The notes below the pieces were generated by a model. That model did no database searches and had not been told where the DNA came from. It saw nothing but the letters and a program-made list of their open reading frames with translations. From BJHQ01 sp964654285 (GTDB lineage: Bacteria; Planctomycetota; UBA11346): 64,000 bases of DNA. The stretch covers positions 1 to 64,000 of the forward strand of contig CAZZJC010000018.1 in assembly GCA_964654285.1 (NCBI GenBank), given 5' to 3'. A program made the position numbers and the translations under genes. The stretch's first letter is position 1. Each line of letters starts with the position of its first letter. This document shows, piece after piece, positions 24,591 through 33,896 of the stretch.

Positions 24591-26294
24591 CTATTCCCGC
24601 AGCATCCGCGTGAGGCTGCGCCCGGTCAGGATCGCTGCGGTGCAGAGGCTCGCCGCCAGGAACGCCATCGTCCACACCGCGAAGGCGCAGGCGACGGCGG
24701 GGCCGCTGCCGAGGACGGATGAAAGGTCGTAGAGCACCTTGGTCACCGGCCAGGCGTCGCGCTTCTGGGCCAGGATGAGCGAGTCGGAGACCTCCAGCAT
24801 CGAGAAGCTGAAGCACAGGATCGCGCCGGCCGCCAGCGACGCGGCGATGAGCGGCAGGGTGATCCGGCGCAGGCGCGTCCAGGCGTTGGCGCCGCAGGCG
24901 GCGGCGGCCTCTTCCAGCGCAGGCGGGGCCTGGGCGAGGCCGGCGTGGGTGGCGCGCACCACCTGGGGCAGGCGGCGGATGGCATAGGCGAAGATGAGCA
25001 GCGGACCCGGGTTGGCGAACGGGTCGAGCCACGGCTTCAGGGCCGGGATCTGCTGGCCCAGCCAGACGCCGATCGCGAGGAAGCCGAAGGCCATGATCAG
25101 GCCCGGCACCGCCAGCGGCGCCATCGCCAGGACGTCGAGCGCCGCCGCGCCGCGCGGCTTCCAGCGCGCGGTGATCCAGGCCACCGCGAAGCCGATGATC
25201 AGGGCGAGGATGGTCGCGAGTCCGGCATACCCCACGCTGTTGCTGATGCTCGGCACCACGTCGCGGTGGGCGAGGGCATCGCGGAAGCGGTCGAGCGTGA
25301 CGCTGGCGGGCAGCAGGGTGCCGTGCCAGTCGTGGCCGCAGGCGAGGGCCAGCACCATGAGATGCGGCGCAACCGCGAAGCCGGTGACGAGCAGGTAGGG
25401 CATCCAGGCCAGCGCCGCGCGCCAGCCGTGCACGCGGCGGCCGGCGCTCTGCGCCGCGCCCTTCACCACCACCGCGTCGGGCTGGCGGCCGGCGAGCAGC
25501 CGGGCGAGACCGTAGCAGACGGCGACCACGACCAGCATCACCACGACCAGGGCGAACGGCTGGTGGTTGGTGTTGAGCTCCGTCAAGCCGTTGAAGATCT
25601 GCACCGGCACCACGCGGTCGAAGCCGAGCATCAGCGGCGTGCCGAGTTCGGTGAAGCTCCAGACGAAGATGACGGTGATCCCCGCGAAGAGGCCCGGCTT
25701 CAGGAGCGGCAGGACGATGCGGCGCAGGATGGTCAGGCGCGAGGCGCCGCAGGCGGCGGCGGCCTCGATCAGGCCGGGGTCGAGGCGGGCGGCGGCGGCG
25801 GCCAGGGCGAGCCAGAGGAACGGATACAGGTGCAGCGCCTCGATCACGCACACCACCGCGAAGCGGTGATCCCCGAGCCAGTCCGGCCCATGGCCGGGCG
25901 GCCACCAGCCGAGAGCCGTCCCGGCGGAGTTGACCACGCCGTGGACGCCGAGGAGCTGGAAGACGCCGAGCGCGCCGACGAACGGCGGCAGGATGAGCGG
26001 CGCCAGGAGCAGCGCCTCGGCCACGCCCTGGCCGCGGAAGCGCAGGCGCCAGCCGATCAGCGCCAGCGGCAACGCGATGCCCAGGCTGATCAGGGTGGTG
26101 ACCAGGGCGACCGCGAAGCTGGTGGCGAGGCCTTCGCGCTGGAGCGGATGGCGCAGCACCTCGCCGATCCAGGCCGGCGACAGGCCGGCCCGGGCCACGG
26201 CGAGCACCGGCACCACCACGCCGACGACCAGCACCAGCGCGACGGCGGCGAACAGGGCCCAGGCCCAGGGCGATGCGTGCCGAGACCGGTTCAT
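24591..26294 (-). CDS. Fused ABC permease (FbpB-like, two permease domains)
   Basis: The 567-aa membrane protein contains two binding-protein-dependent permease domains (about 1-270 and 290-567), with about twelve spans in all. Each domain has an EAA loop: EAAAACGASRLTILRRIVLP and EEAAAACGANAWTRLRRI. This fused form is typical of Fe3+ (FbpB/AfuB) and 2-aminoethylphosphonate-type importers. The start overlaps the binding-protein stop (ATGA). The cluster order is ATPase, binding protein, permease. Substrate cannot be decided from sequence. Confidence 0.88.
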   Translation of the reverse strand: MNRSRHASPWAWALFAAVALVLVVGVVVPVLAVARAGLSPAWIGEVLRHPLQREGLATSFAVALVTTLISLGIALPLALIGWRLRFRGQGVAEALLLAPLILPPFVGALGVFQLLGVHGVVNSAGTALGWWPPGHGPDWLGDHRFAVVCVIEALHLYPFLWLALAAAAARLDPGLIEAAAACGASRLTILRRIVLPLLKPGLFAGITVIFVWSFTELGTPLMLGFDRVVPVQIFNGLTELNTNHQPFALVVVMLVVVAVCYGLARLLAGRQPDAVVVKGAAQSAGRRVHGWRAALAWMPYLLVTGFAVAPHLMVLALACGHDWHGTLLPASVTLDRFRDALAHRDVVPSISNSVGYAGLATILALIIGFAVAWITARWKPRGAAALDVLAMAPLAVPGLIMAFGFLAIGVWLGQQIPALKPWLDPFANPGPLLIFAYAIRRLPQVVRATHAGLAQAPPALEEAAAACGANAWTRLRRITLPLIAASLAAGAILCFSFSMLEVSDSLILAQKRDAWPVTKVLYDLSSVLGSGPAVACAFAVWTMAFLAASLCTAAILTGRSLTRMLRE

Positions 26295-27907
26295 CGGCCG
26301 GCCTCCGCCAAGGCCCGCGCCTGCCTGAGGTGGACGATGGATTCCTCGACCCAGCGCCGCAGCACCCGCGTCGCGGCGAGGCGGTCCCTGTCGCCGATCG
26401 CGTTGCGGGCCTCCTTGGCGCCGGCGTATTCCACCGGCAGCCAGCAGAATTCGGCCCAGGCCTGCGGCACGCGTTCCGGGCCCCCGGCGCGGATGATCGC
26501 CGCCCACGCGGCCTGCAGTTCTTCGCGCGGATCGATGGCGATCGCCTTGGTCATCGGGCCGAGCAGCGGATAGAGCGACCCCGTCCACGCGCCGTGGTAG
26601 GTGAACTCGCGCGCCAGCGCGACCGGATCATCGTCGGGATCGCTGCGCTGATCGCGCGGGGTGTCGCGGTAGAAGTCCAGCCGCACCGGCATCCGGCGCA
26701 GGGCGTAGCGCTGCGGCCCCTGGGGCGTGCCGACCTTGGTTCCCCACAGGCGCTGCCCTTCCGGCGAGAGGACGAAGCGGATGAAATCGACCGCGAGCGG
26801 CCGCGCCGGCGCGCCGCGCAGGAGGGCGATCGGATCCGCCGACACCGAGGTGCCCTGCTGCGGGATGATGAAGCGCAGGCGTTCGCGGCCGCCGGATTCG
26901 TAGGCGGCCCAGTCGGCTTCGCTGCGCGCGTGGTAGTCGATCGCGGTGCTGGCGGCGCAGTCGCCGCGCACCGTGTCGCGCGTCGGCTTGCTCGCGGAAT
27001 CGGTCATCCAGCGCGCGTTCGCGACCAGGCGCTTGATCAGGATCCAGCCCTCGCGCCAGCCTTGCGCCAGGGCGGCCTTTTCGGCGTCGCCGGCCTTCCC
27101 CGCCGCGAGCGGCAGCATGTGGCTTTGCAGGATGCGCTCCAAGGTGGTGACCACGGCGCCGGACTTGGTCGGGTCGGCGAGGGTGAGCTGGCGGAAATAG
27201 CGCGCGTCGCCGAGGTCGCTCCAGCGCGTCGGCTGTTCCAGGCCGAGTTCGCGCAGGCGGTCGACCGAGGTGGCGATGCCGAACACCGCGAGGCAGGCAC
27301 CGTAGTAGCGGCCCTTGGCGTCGTAGACGGTCTCGCCGCTGAGCGTGACCGGGATGATGCCGGGCGCGAACCAGGCCGGTTCGGCCTGGATCAGGCCGGC
27401 ATCGACGAGCAGCCCGCGCTGGGCGGATTTGGCGTAGACGAATTCGCCGCCGCCGAAGAACAGATCGAGATCGCTGCTCACGTCGCTCGCCAGCCAGGCC
27501 GCGCGGGCCGCCGTCGCGGCGGTGCGGATCGGCTCCGGCATGCTCTCGCCCACGCCATCGCCGAAGATGAAGGCCGCGCACGCGGCATGCTGCGGAAATT
27601 TCGCCGCGAAGGCGGCACGGTAGCGGTCCTCCAGGTAGCGGATGATGTCGCTCGTCCCGCCTGGACTGCGCCAGTCGATCGCCACCGCGACCCCGCGCTC
27701 GGCCTTCGCCCAGGCGGTGAAGGCGCGGGTGAACTCGGCCCGGGTCGGTTCGCCGTGCGGGGTGATGATGACCAGGGTCTGGGCCTCCGCGCTCTTTCCC
27801 GCCGATTCCCCGGAACTGCCAGGCGCAGCCGGCGCGCGCTCCCGCAGCGCCAGCGGCAGCGCGATGAGGACGGCCAGCCCCAGGATCGCCGCCAGCTTGC
27901 TGATCAC
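26291..27907 (-). CDS. Large membrane-anchored ABC substrate-binding protein, Fe3+/phosphonate type
   Basis: A GTG start at 27907 overlaps the ATPase stop (GTGA) and gives a 538-aa protein. Residues 1-25 form a hydrophobic signal or anchor (SKLAAILGLAVLIALPLAL). The core resembles type 2 periplasmic binding proteins of the Fe3+ class: LVIITPHGEPTRAEFTRAF, GGTSDIIRYLEDRY, DLFFGGGEFVYAKSAQRGL. It is about 200 residues longer than usual FbpA proteins, with an extra C-terminal helical part after GAWTGSLYPLLG. Ligand unknown. Confidence 0.8.
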   Translation of the reverse strand: MISKLAAILGLAVLIALPLALRERAPAAPGSSGESAGKSAEAQTLVIITPHGEPTRAEFTRAFTAWAKAERGVAVAIDWRSPGGTSDIIRYLEDRYRAAFAAKFPQHAACAAFIFGDGVGESMPEPIRTAATAARAAWLASDVSSDLDLFFGGGEFVYAKSAQRGLLVDAGLIQAEPAWFAPGIIPVTLSGETVYDAKGRYYGACLAVFGIATSVDRLRELGLEQPTRWSDLGDARYFRQLTLADPTKSGAVVTTLERILQSHMLPLAAGKAGDAEKAALAQGWREGWILIKRLVANARWMTDSASKPTRDTVRGDCAASTAIDYHARSEADWAAYESGGRERLRFIIPQQGTSVSADPIALLRGAPARPLAVDFIRFVLSPEGQRLWGTKVGTPQGPQRYALRRMPVRLDFYRDTPRDQRSDPDDDPVALAREFTYHGAWTGSLYPLLGPMTKAIAIDPREELQAAWAAIIRAGGPERVPQAWAEFCWLPVEYAGAKEARNAIGDRDRLAATRVLRRWVEESIVHLRQARALAEAGR

Positions 27908-28893
27908 GGACGCACCAGCACCAGATCGTCCGGGGCGATCGCCACGGTCACCGCGTCGCCAGCCAGGCGCTCGGGGGGATCCGGTTCGACCACCGTCAGG
28001 CGCAGGCCGGCGGCCTCGACCGTCCACTGGGCGCGGTCACCCTGATAGGATCCGTCGACGACGGTGCCGGCGAGGCCCGGAGCGCCGACGGGGAGCAGCC
28101 GGATCTTCTCCGGTCGCAGGCAGTGCAGCTCGCCGGCGGCGCGGCCGGTCAGGCGCTGCGCCGCCGCGCGGTCGAGCAGGTTCGCCTCGCCCAGGAAGCG
28201 TGCCACCGCCGCGTCGACCGGCCGGGCATAGCACTCGCGCGGCGTGCCGACCTGGGCGACGCGGCCGCCGACCATGACCGCCAGGCGGTCGGCGGTGGCG
28301 AGGGCCTCGGCCTGGTCGTGGGTGACGTAGATCGCGGTGGTGCCGGACTGCTTGCAGATGCGGCGGATCTCGCCGCGCATGTCCTGGCGCAGCCGCGCGT
28401 CGAGGTTCGACAGCGGTTCATCGAGCAGCAGCACCTGCGGCCGGGTCACCACCGCGCGCGCCAGGGCGACGCGCTGCTGCTGGCCGCCGGACAGTTCGCC
28501 GACCTTGCGTGCGCCGTAGCCCGCAAGGCCGACCGCCGCGAGCGCCGCGTCGATCCGCCCTGCGCGTTCGTGGCCGCCGACCCGCTGCATCTCCAGGCCG
28601 AAGGCGACGTTGCCGGCGACATCCAGGTGCGGCCACAGGCAATAGTTCTGGAACACCACGCCGAGGTTGCGCCGTTCGGTCGGCAGCGCCGTCACGTCGG
28701 CGCCGCCGAAGCGGATGACGCCGGCGCCGGGCCGCTCGAAGCCGGCGACCAGGCGCAGCAGGGTGGTCTTGCCGCAGCCGCTCGCGCCGAGGAGGAAGAA
28801 CAACTCGCCCGCCGCGATGTCGAGGCTGACGCCGTCGAGCACCGGCGTCGCGCCATACGAGAACGACACACCCTGGATCGTGACGGGGACCAT
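27904..28893 (-). CDS. ABC transporter ATPase, FbpC/PotA-like
   Basis: The 329-aa ATPase has Walker A GASGCGKT (about 36-43), Q-loop VVFQNYCLWPHL, signature LSGGQQQRVALARA, Walker B LLLDEP, H-loop VTHDQAEAL, and a C-terminal TOBE-like domain. It energises the fused permease downstream. The start ATG 28893 is chosen over 28929 because the conserved VTIQGVSFSYG begins right after it. It is the first gene of the operon. Confidence 0.9.
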   Translation of the reverse strand: MVPVTIQGVSFSYGATPVLDGVSLDIAAGELFFLLGASGCGKTTLLRLVAGFERPGAGVIRFGGADVTALPTERRNLGVVFQNYCLWPHLDVAGNVAFGLEMQRVGGHERAGRIDAALAAVGLAGYGARKVGELSGGQQQRVALARAVVTRPQVLLLDEPLSNLDARLRQDMRGEIRRICKQSGTTAIYVTHDQAEALATADRLAVMVGGRVAQVGTPRECYARPVDAAVARFLGEANLLDRAAAQRLTGRAAGELHCLRPEKIRLLPVGAPGLAGTVVDGSYQGDRAQWTVEAAGLRLTVVEPDPPERLAGDAVTVAIAPDDLVLVRP

Positions 28894-28971
28894 GGCGCGG
28901 GATGCTGGGCCGGGGCGACGCCCGGGCAATGCCGGAGCATTGCGGGGAAAATTGCGAAAATCCCGGCGATT

Positions 28972-29004
28972 TTGTAACTTAACGAAAGTTATTTACTTTA
29001 TAAA
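28972..29004 (+). promoter_or_regulatory. AT-rich promoter region before the repeat protein
   Basis: A striking AT-rich stretch contains TATAAA (28999-29004, good -10) and a small inverted repeat AACTT/AAGTT (28976-28990). TTGTAA at 28972 is 21 nt from the -10, too far for an ideal -35. Transcription would run into the gene at 29057. Confidence 0.35.
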
Positions 29005-29056
29005 CAGTCGTGTACTATCAGGGCCATCCCCCGTCCCCGCCCCGCTGGAGGAATCC

Positions 29057-31300
29057 ATGCCGTTCCACCTCACCCGCCTGCTGCCCACCTGCGCTCTCAT
29101 CGCGCTGGCCACCACCCTGGCCCCCGTCCGAGTCCACGCGGTCGAACACGATGGTCCGCAGACGAAGGCCTGGCCGTTCCTGGTGCACGAGTACCAGGAC
29201 GACAACAGCGAGCGCACGATGGCGCTGTTCTACCTCTACCATCAGGTCATCGATGCCCAGGGCGCGACGCGCTCGTTCGGGGTCGGGCCGTATCTGCACA
29301 ACCGAGACCTGATGGCGGTGATGCCGTTCTGGTGGCGCTTCGGCCCCGAGGGCGCGAAGAGCACCTGGTTCCTGCCGCTGTGGTTGCAGGGGCCGGGTTA
29401 CGCCGGCGCGCCGCTCGCGCTGTCGGGTGCCTGGCAACGCGACGGCGGCGGCACGGCAATGTGGGTCACGCCCTTCTTCCACGCCAATCGCGGTGCGGAC
29501 GGCGCCCTGGAAGACCTGCACGCGTTCAACTACCTGCAAGGTCGCGACTGGTGGTGTCTCGCACCGTTCGCCTGGCAGCACGGCGAACCGGGCCGGAAGT
29601 ACACCTACGTCCTGCCGCCAGCGTATTTTGACGGTCCAGACTGGTGGGCGGCACCGTCGTTCCTGTCGGGTGGCTGGAAGGATCGCGACGGCAGCCGTTC
29701 GACCTGGGTCACGCCGCTCTTCCATCACCGCCGCGAGGCCAACGGCGACAGCGCATTCCACGCCGCGACCTTCTACAAGGATCACGAGGGCTGGATGCTC
29801 TTTCCGCTCGCCTGGAACTACGGGGACAGCGCCGCTGCGCTGCCCTTCTGGGTCAAGGGCCCGGGCGGCTGGGGCATTCCGGGACTCCTGACCGGCCACT
29901 GGCAGACCCGCAAGGGTGGCAGCCAGACCTGGGTCACGCCGCTCGTCCACGTCAGTGCAGACGCGCAGGGAAACATCGAGAACTGGCACGCCTTCCCCTG
30001 GTTCGCCGGCAAGGACTGGGGCACGCTCTTCCCACTCGTCTGGTATCGCACCGGGGAAAAGGGCACCAACTTCGAGATCCTGCCGGCCTGGTTCCATGGC
30101 CCGACCTACGACGTGGTGCCGCTGGCGCTCAGCGCCTGGTGGAAGCGCGGCGACGGCGGCAGCACGACCTGGGTCACGCCGCTCTACCACCACGACCGCG
30201 ACGCCCAGGGCCGAATCACCGATTGGCATGCGCTGACCGCTTTCGGGACGGACGCCAGCCGTGGCTTCCTGCCGTTCCTCTACCAGCACGACACCGCCCA
30301 GGGCAGCCACCTCGCGGTGCTGCCGCCGCTCTACTTCCAGGGACCGGGCTACGCGCTGGCCCCGATCCCGTTCGTCGGCCAGTGGCAGAACCGTGCCGGA
30401 GGCCGCAGCACCTGGGTCACCCCGCTCTTCCACCATTCCAGCGACCGCGCCGGCACGACCACCGACTGGCATCTGGGGCCTTTCATCAGCATCGGCGACA
30501 ACCAGTTCTGCCTGCCCTACTACGCCTTCGGCCCGGCCAACGACCGCAGGCGCGGCGTCCTGCCCCTGTATTACCAGGGCAAGGACTACTGCGTGGTGGC
30601 GCCATTCTACTTCCAGGGCAGGTCGGACTGGGTCGCGCCGCCGCTGCTGTCCGGCAAGTGGACCGACGAGCAGGGTCGCGAAACCACGCTGTGGACGCCA
30701 TTTTTCCATCAGACGACCGCGCAGGGGAAGACCCTGCACGCGCATCTGCTGAATTACGTGCAGACGCCGGAGGTGGAGACCGCCTTCCCGCTCTACTGGG
30801 CCTGGGGCAAGGGGGATGAGCGGAAGACGCTGGTCGCGCCGTTCTATTTCCAGAGCCGCGCCAGCGACGGCAGCGTCAGCCGGGTGGTGCCGCCCGCGCT
30901 CTTCCAGTACCGGCGGGCCAGGACGCTCGACGATTCGTTCCTCGGCCAATGCGTGCCGTTCCGCTATCAGAGCGCGGACAACGGCAGCGAGCTCAACCTG
31001 CTCTGGCGCCTGTACCACCACCGGCAGCAGCCGGACCGCCGCGAACGGACCTTCGGCGAGCTGCTGTGGTCCGACGAACGCCGCCCCGACGCGCCCATGC
31101 AATGGAGCGTGCTCGGGGGCCTGTTCGGCCGCTTCTGCAACTACGAGGCCGGCACCAGCCGGATCTACGCCCTGTACGGCCTGATCCAGGGCGGACGCTC
31201 GCATTTCACACCGAAATCCACGGTTTCCACCGTCAATCCGACCACCGTCGCCGCCAACCTGCCGCACCAATCCGCCGCTGTACCCACCACCGCCAAGTGA
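29057..31300 (+). CDS. Exported protein built of about 80-residue WVTPLFHH repeats
   Basis: The 747-aa protein has a signal peptide (about 1-30, ending HAVEHD) and GGAGG upstream of ATG 29057. The body is made of tandem units of about 75-90 residues. Each has a core such as STWVTPLFHH followed by an Asp-Ala-Gly turn, a WHAF-type strand and a hydrophobic LPFLY/LPPLYFQGPGY strand. The WVTP or LWTP cores start near 29462, 29705, 29930, 30170, 30413 and 30692, spacings of 225-279 bp. The aromatic, beta-rich pattern suggests a beta-propeller or beta-solenoid outside the cytoplasm. I do not recognise a named family. A lipoprotein gene follows 8 bp downstream. Confidence 0.8.
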   Translation: MPFHLTRLLPTCALIALATTLAPVRVHAVEHDGPQTKAWPFLVHEYQDDNSERTMALFYLYHQVIDAQGATRSFGVGPYLHNRDLMAVMPFWWRFGPEGAKSTWFLPLWLQGPGYAGAPLALSGAWQRDGGGTAMWVTPFFHANRGADGALEDLHAFNYLQGRDWWCLAPFAWQHGEPGRKYTYVLPPAYFDGPDWWAAPSFLSGGWKDRDGSRSTWVTPLFHHRREANGDSAFHAATFYKDHEGWMLFPLAWNYGDSAAALPFWVKGPGGWGIPGLLTGHWQTRKGGSQTWVTPLVHVSADAQGNIENWHAFPWFAGKDWGTLFPLVWYRTGEKGTNFEILPAWFHGPTYDVVPLALSAWWKRGDGGSTTWVTPLYHHDRDAQGRITDWHALTAFGTDASRGFLPFLYQHDTAQGSHLAVLPPLYFQGPGYALAPIPFVGQWQNRAGGRSTWVTPLFHHSSDRAGTTTDWHLGPFISIGDNQFCLPYYAFGPANDRRRGVLPLYYQGKDYCVVAPFYFQGRSDWVAPPLLSGKWTDEQGRETTLWTPFFHQTTAQGKTLHAHLLNYVQTPEVETAFPLYWAWGKGDERKTLVAPFYFQSRASDGSVSRVVPPALFQYRRARTLDDSFLGQCVPFRYQSADNGSELNLLWRLYHHRQQPDRRERTFGELLWSDERRPDAPMQWSVLGGLFGRFCNYEAGTSRIYALYGLIQGGRSHFTPKSTVSTVNPTTVAANLPHQSAAVPTTAK

Positions 31301-31308
31301 GCCCCGCC

Positions 31309-31911
31309 ATGCCCCGTCCCATCGTCGCGATGATCATGCTGCTGTCCCTCACCGTCGCCGCCGGCTGCGCCAGCCGCCACGCAGATCCCGCCAGGCCGTC
31401 CGCGCACGCGGCGGACCCCGCTGCGCCGGGATCCGCCGGAAATGAGCGGCCCCTGACGCACCTCGATCGCGCCCTGGCGATCCTGGAAGGGCATCTGGGA
31501 GGAACCGACCCGGCCCTGGTGCCGCTGCTCGATTGCCGGATGCGCCTGAGCGCCAGCGCCGCGCAGTGGTCCAGCGCCTCGGCCGATGGCGAACGCATCC
31601 TCGCCATCCTCGCCCAGCACGGCGGCACCGATCGCCAGGAGTACGTCGCCGTGCTGAACGGGGTCGTGGCCCTGCACGTCCAGTCCGGCGACCTGATCCG
31701 CGCCATCGCCCGCGCCCGGGAAGCCGCCGCCATCCTCGCGCGCGTGCTCGGCCCCGCCGATCCGAACCTGGGTGTGGCGCAGCAGAATCTCGCCGGATTG
31801 CTGCGTCGCACCGGACGGGAAGCGGACCGGATCGAGGCCGATCGGATCCTGTCCGGCGAGGGAACCGTGCCGCCCATGCTGGCCCCGGTTGCTGCGGCAC
31901 CCCTGCGTTGA
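31309..31911 (+). CDS. Small lipoprotein with TPR-like helices
   Basis: The 200-aa protein has a lipoprotein signal, LLSLTVAAGC with the lipobox Cys near residue 20, so it is likely anchored in an envelope membrane. After a Pro/Ala-rich linker, residues about 45-170 form amphipathic helix pairs of the tetratricopeptide sort (RALAILEGHLG, AIARAREAAAILARVLGP, LGVAQQNLAGLLRRTGRE). It lies 8 bp behind the repeat protein and probably works with it. Function unknown. Confidence 0.75.
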   Translation: MPRPIVAMIMLLSLTVAAGCASRHADPARPSAHAADPAAPGSAGNERPLTHLDRALAILEGHLGGTDPALVPLLDCRMRLSASAAQWSSASADGERILAILAQHGGTDRQEYVAVLNGVVALHVQSGDLIRAIARAREAAAILARVLGPADPNLGVAQQNLAGLLRRTGREADRIEADRILSGEGTVPPMLAPVAAAPLR

Positions 31912-32211
31912 ACGAAAAAAACCGCAATATCGTCCCACCTGCTGCGTTGGCTGTCAGTCATGTGACGCTGCCACACTCCTTTCTCCCGCCGTGCATCTGG
32001 GGTACTCTTGCGATTTTTCAGGGAAATGGCGGGTTGGGTTGTTCTGGTGGGAAATGTCTGCCTGCGGTTGAATCTGGCGCGGACATTGTGATCCCATCAC
32101 GCATCGGGTGATGGTGTTGATCCATCAAAGTGTCCTCCTGCATCGACCTGCATTCGCGCAAGTCATTGATTGGCGAGGGCTGTAGAAGGCTTGTCGGGCT
32201 CGGACTGGTTA
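31912..32211. other. Intergenic stretch before the fasciclin gene
   Basis: About 300 bp, richer in A/T than its neighbours. No ORF with a ribosome site is seen. Near 32084-32120 there are short GATCCCATCA / TGATGGTGTTGATC inverted segments. The region probably holds the fasciclin promoter, which I could not place with confidence. Confidence 0.35.
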
Positions 32212-32241
32212 TGGAAACCATAAATACGAATTTGGTTTCCA
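32212..32241 (+). promoter_or_regulatory. Operator-like inverted repeat before the fasciclin gene
   Basis: TGGAAACCA (32212-32220) and TGGTTTCCA (32233-32241) form a perfect 9-bp inverted repeat with a 12-bp AT-rich spacer, ending 24 nt before the ATG at 32266. The size and symmetry fit a dimeric repressor site. Confidence 0.45.
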
Positions 32242-32265
32242 GAGACGCCAACCCACGGAGCTCCC

Positions 32266-33204
32266 ATGCGCCAGTCCCTTCCCCTCCTCCCCTCCCTCAT
32301 CTCCTGCGCTGCGGCCGTTGCGCTCATCCTCCCCCTGGGCGGATGCAGCAAGGATCGCAACGATGACCAGCCCGCGGCGGCCACTCCGGCCACGGTCGTC
32401 GACGTGGTCGCCGCCCGATCCGACACCTCGACCCTGACCACGGCCGTGACCGCCCAAGGCCTGGTGCCCACCTTGAAGGGAACGGGGCCGTTCACCGTAT
32501 TCGCTCCCACCAACACCGCCTTCACCGCCTTCGGCACCCTGCCGACCGGCGCGGCGCTCACCAATACCCTGACCTACCATGTGCTGGGTGCGCAGGTTCT
32601 CGCGGCCGACGCCTTGGCGGTTGCGGCGGCTGCCGGAGAAACGACCACGGTGCAGGGCGCCAAGGTCTACGTCGACCAGGTCGGAGCCGACCTCTACATC
32701 AACCAGGCCAAGGTCACCGTGACCAACCAACGCGCGGGCAATGGCGTGGTGCACGTCATCGACGCGGTGATCACCGTGCCCGACACGATCTACAACACCT
32801 TGAGCACCTACGGCCTGTCGTCCCTCAAGGGCGCGATCGATGGCTCGTCGGAGGCGGCCACCCTCACCTCCGCGCTGCAAGGCACCGGCAACTTCACGGT
32901 CTTCGCTCCGACCAACGCCGCCTTCACCGCCTTGGGTTCGACCCCCAGCCCGACGACCTTGAGCACGGTGCTGAAGTACCATGTGCTGACCAGCACGGTG
33001 AAGGCGAGCACGGCAGTCGCCGTCGCCGGCAGCGCTGCGAACCAGGTCGGCACCCTGCTCGATCCGAACAAGAAGCTGACGCTCACCGTTCCGGGCGGAG
33101 CCCTGAAGGTCAACGGCGCCAGCGTGCTGCGCTTCAACATCCGCGCGACCAACGGGGTGATCCACCTCATCGACGCCGTGCTGCTGCCGCCGGCCAGCGC
33201 GTGA
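32266..33204 (+). CDS. Lipoprotein with two fasciclin domains
   Basis: The 312-aa protein has a lipoprotein signal with lipobox LPLGGC (Cys near 27). Two fasciclin (FAS1) domains follow: residues about 45-170 with GPFTVFAPTNTAFTAF, TYHVLGAQVL and VVHVIDAVI, and about 175-310 with GNFTVFAPTNAAFTAL, KYHVLTSTV and VIHLIDAVL. FAS1 domains mediate adhesion at the cell surface or in the matrix. CGGAG lies upstream of the ATG. It appears monocistronic and ends in a strong hairpin. Confidence 0.93.
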   Translation: MRQSLPLLPSLISCAAAVALILPLGGCSKDRNDDQPAAATPATVVDVVAARSDTSTLTTAVTAQGLVPTLKGTGPFTVFAPTNTAFTAFGTLPTGAALTNTLTYHVLGAQVLAADALAVAAAAGETTTVQGAKVYVDQVGADLYINQAKVTVTNQRAGNGVVHVIDAVITVPDTIYNTLSTYGLSSLKGAIDGSSEAATLTSALQGTGNFTVFAPTNAAFTALGSTPSPTTLSTVLKYHVLTSTVKASTAVAVAGSAANQVGTLLDPNKKLTLTVPGGALKVNGASVLRFNIRATNGVIHLIDAVLLPPASA

Positions 33205-33227
33205 ACCGGTCGATCCTGGTGATTCCT

Positions 33228-33268
33228 GGTCCGGCCCTGCCTTCCCAGCTGGAAGGAGGGGCCGGACC
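33228..33268 (+). terminator. Hairpin after the fasciclin gene
   Basis: GGTCCGGCCC / GGGCCGGACC outer stem encloses an inner CCTTCC / GGAAGG stem, giving a long hairpin starting 24 nt past the stop. There is no T-run, so it is a GC-type terminator or 3' stabiliser. Confidence 0.55.
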
Positions 33269-33340
33269 ATGTCCCGCCCCGGGTCAAATGTCTGGGCGTC
33301 CGCCGGCTTCCCCCCTCCGTTCCCGTGACAAGGTGATGCC

Positions 33341-33895
33341 ATGAAGATCCGCCGCCTGCTCCTGATCCTCGCCCCGGTCGTGGTCATCGTCCCCTTCCTG
33401 CTGCCGGGCTGCACAGCGGCCCGGCCGATGGCCACGGTGCCGAAGGTAGACCTCAAGCGCATGGAGGGCACCTGGTATGTGATCACCCACATCCCGTATT
33501 GGCTGGAAGAAGGCAAGGTCGCCACCGCCGACCGCTACCGCCTGCGTGAAGACGGCCGCATGGACAACGTCTACGTCTTCCGGCGCGGCTCGTTCGACGC
33601 GCCGGAAGAGGAGTGGCATGGGGTGGCCTGGGTCCACGACCAGACCACCAACGCGCATTGGAAGGTGCGCTTCCTCTGGCCGTTCTCGGTCGACTACCTG
33701 ATCATCGACCTCGATCCCGACTACCGCTGGCTCGCGGTCGGGCATCCGTCGCGCGACTATTTCTGGATCCTCGCCCGCGAGCGGGCCTTGGAGGCCACGG
33801 TGAAGGCCGGCATCGTCGCCCGCGCCGCGGCGCAAGGCTACGATGCGACGCGCTTCGCCGACGTGCCGCAACCGACCGGAGCGGTGGCGAAGTAG
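33341..33895 (+). CDS. Lipocalin family lipoprotein (Blc-like)
   Basis: The 184-aa protein has a lipoprotein signal ending FLLPGC (Cys near 24). The lipocalin fold is marked by the first motif RMEGTWYVI (G-x-W), then eight predicted strands and a C-terminal helix. YFWILARER matches the usual third conserved region. Bacterial lipocalins such as Blc bind lipids at the outer membrane, often under envelope stress. It converges with the kinase gene, 1-bp gap. Confidence 0.88.
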   Translation: MKIRRLLLILAPVVVIVPFLLPGCTAARPMATVPKVDLKRMEGTWYVITHIPYWLEEGKVATADRYRLREDGRMDNVYVFRRGSFDAPEEEWHGVAWVHDQTTNAHWKVRFLWPFSVDYLIIDLDPDYRWLAVGHPSRDYFWILARERALEATVKAGIVARAAAQGYDATRFADVPQPTGAVAK

Positions 33896-33896
33896 G

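Noticed and set aside
29018..31270. 750-aa minus-strand ORF
   Set aside because: Antisense to the repeat protein, which has a signal peptide, ribosome site and periodic motifs.
32018..32251. 77-aa minus-strand ORF before the fasciclin gene
   Set aside because: No ribosome site, and it covers the operator-like inverted repeat and promoter region.
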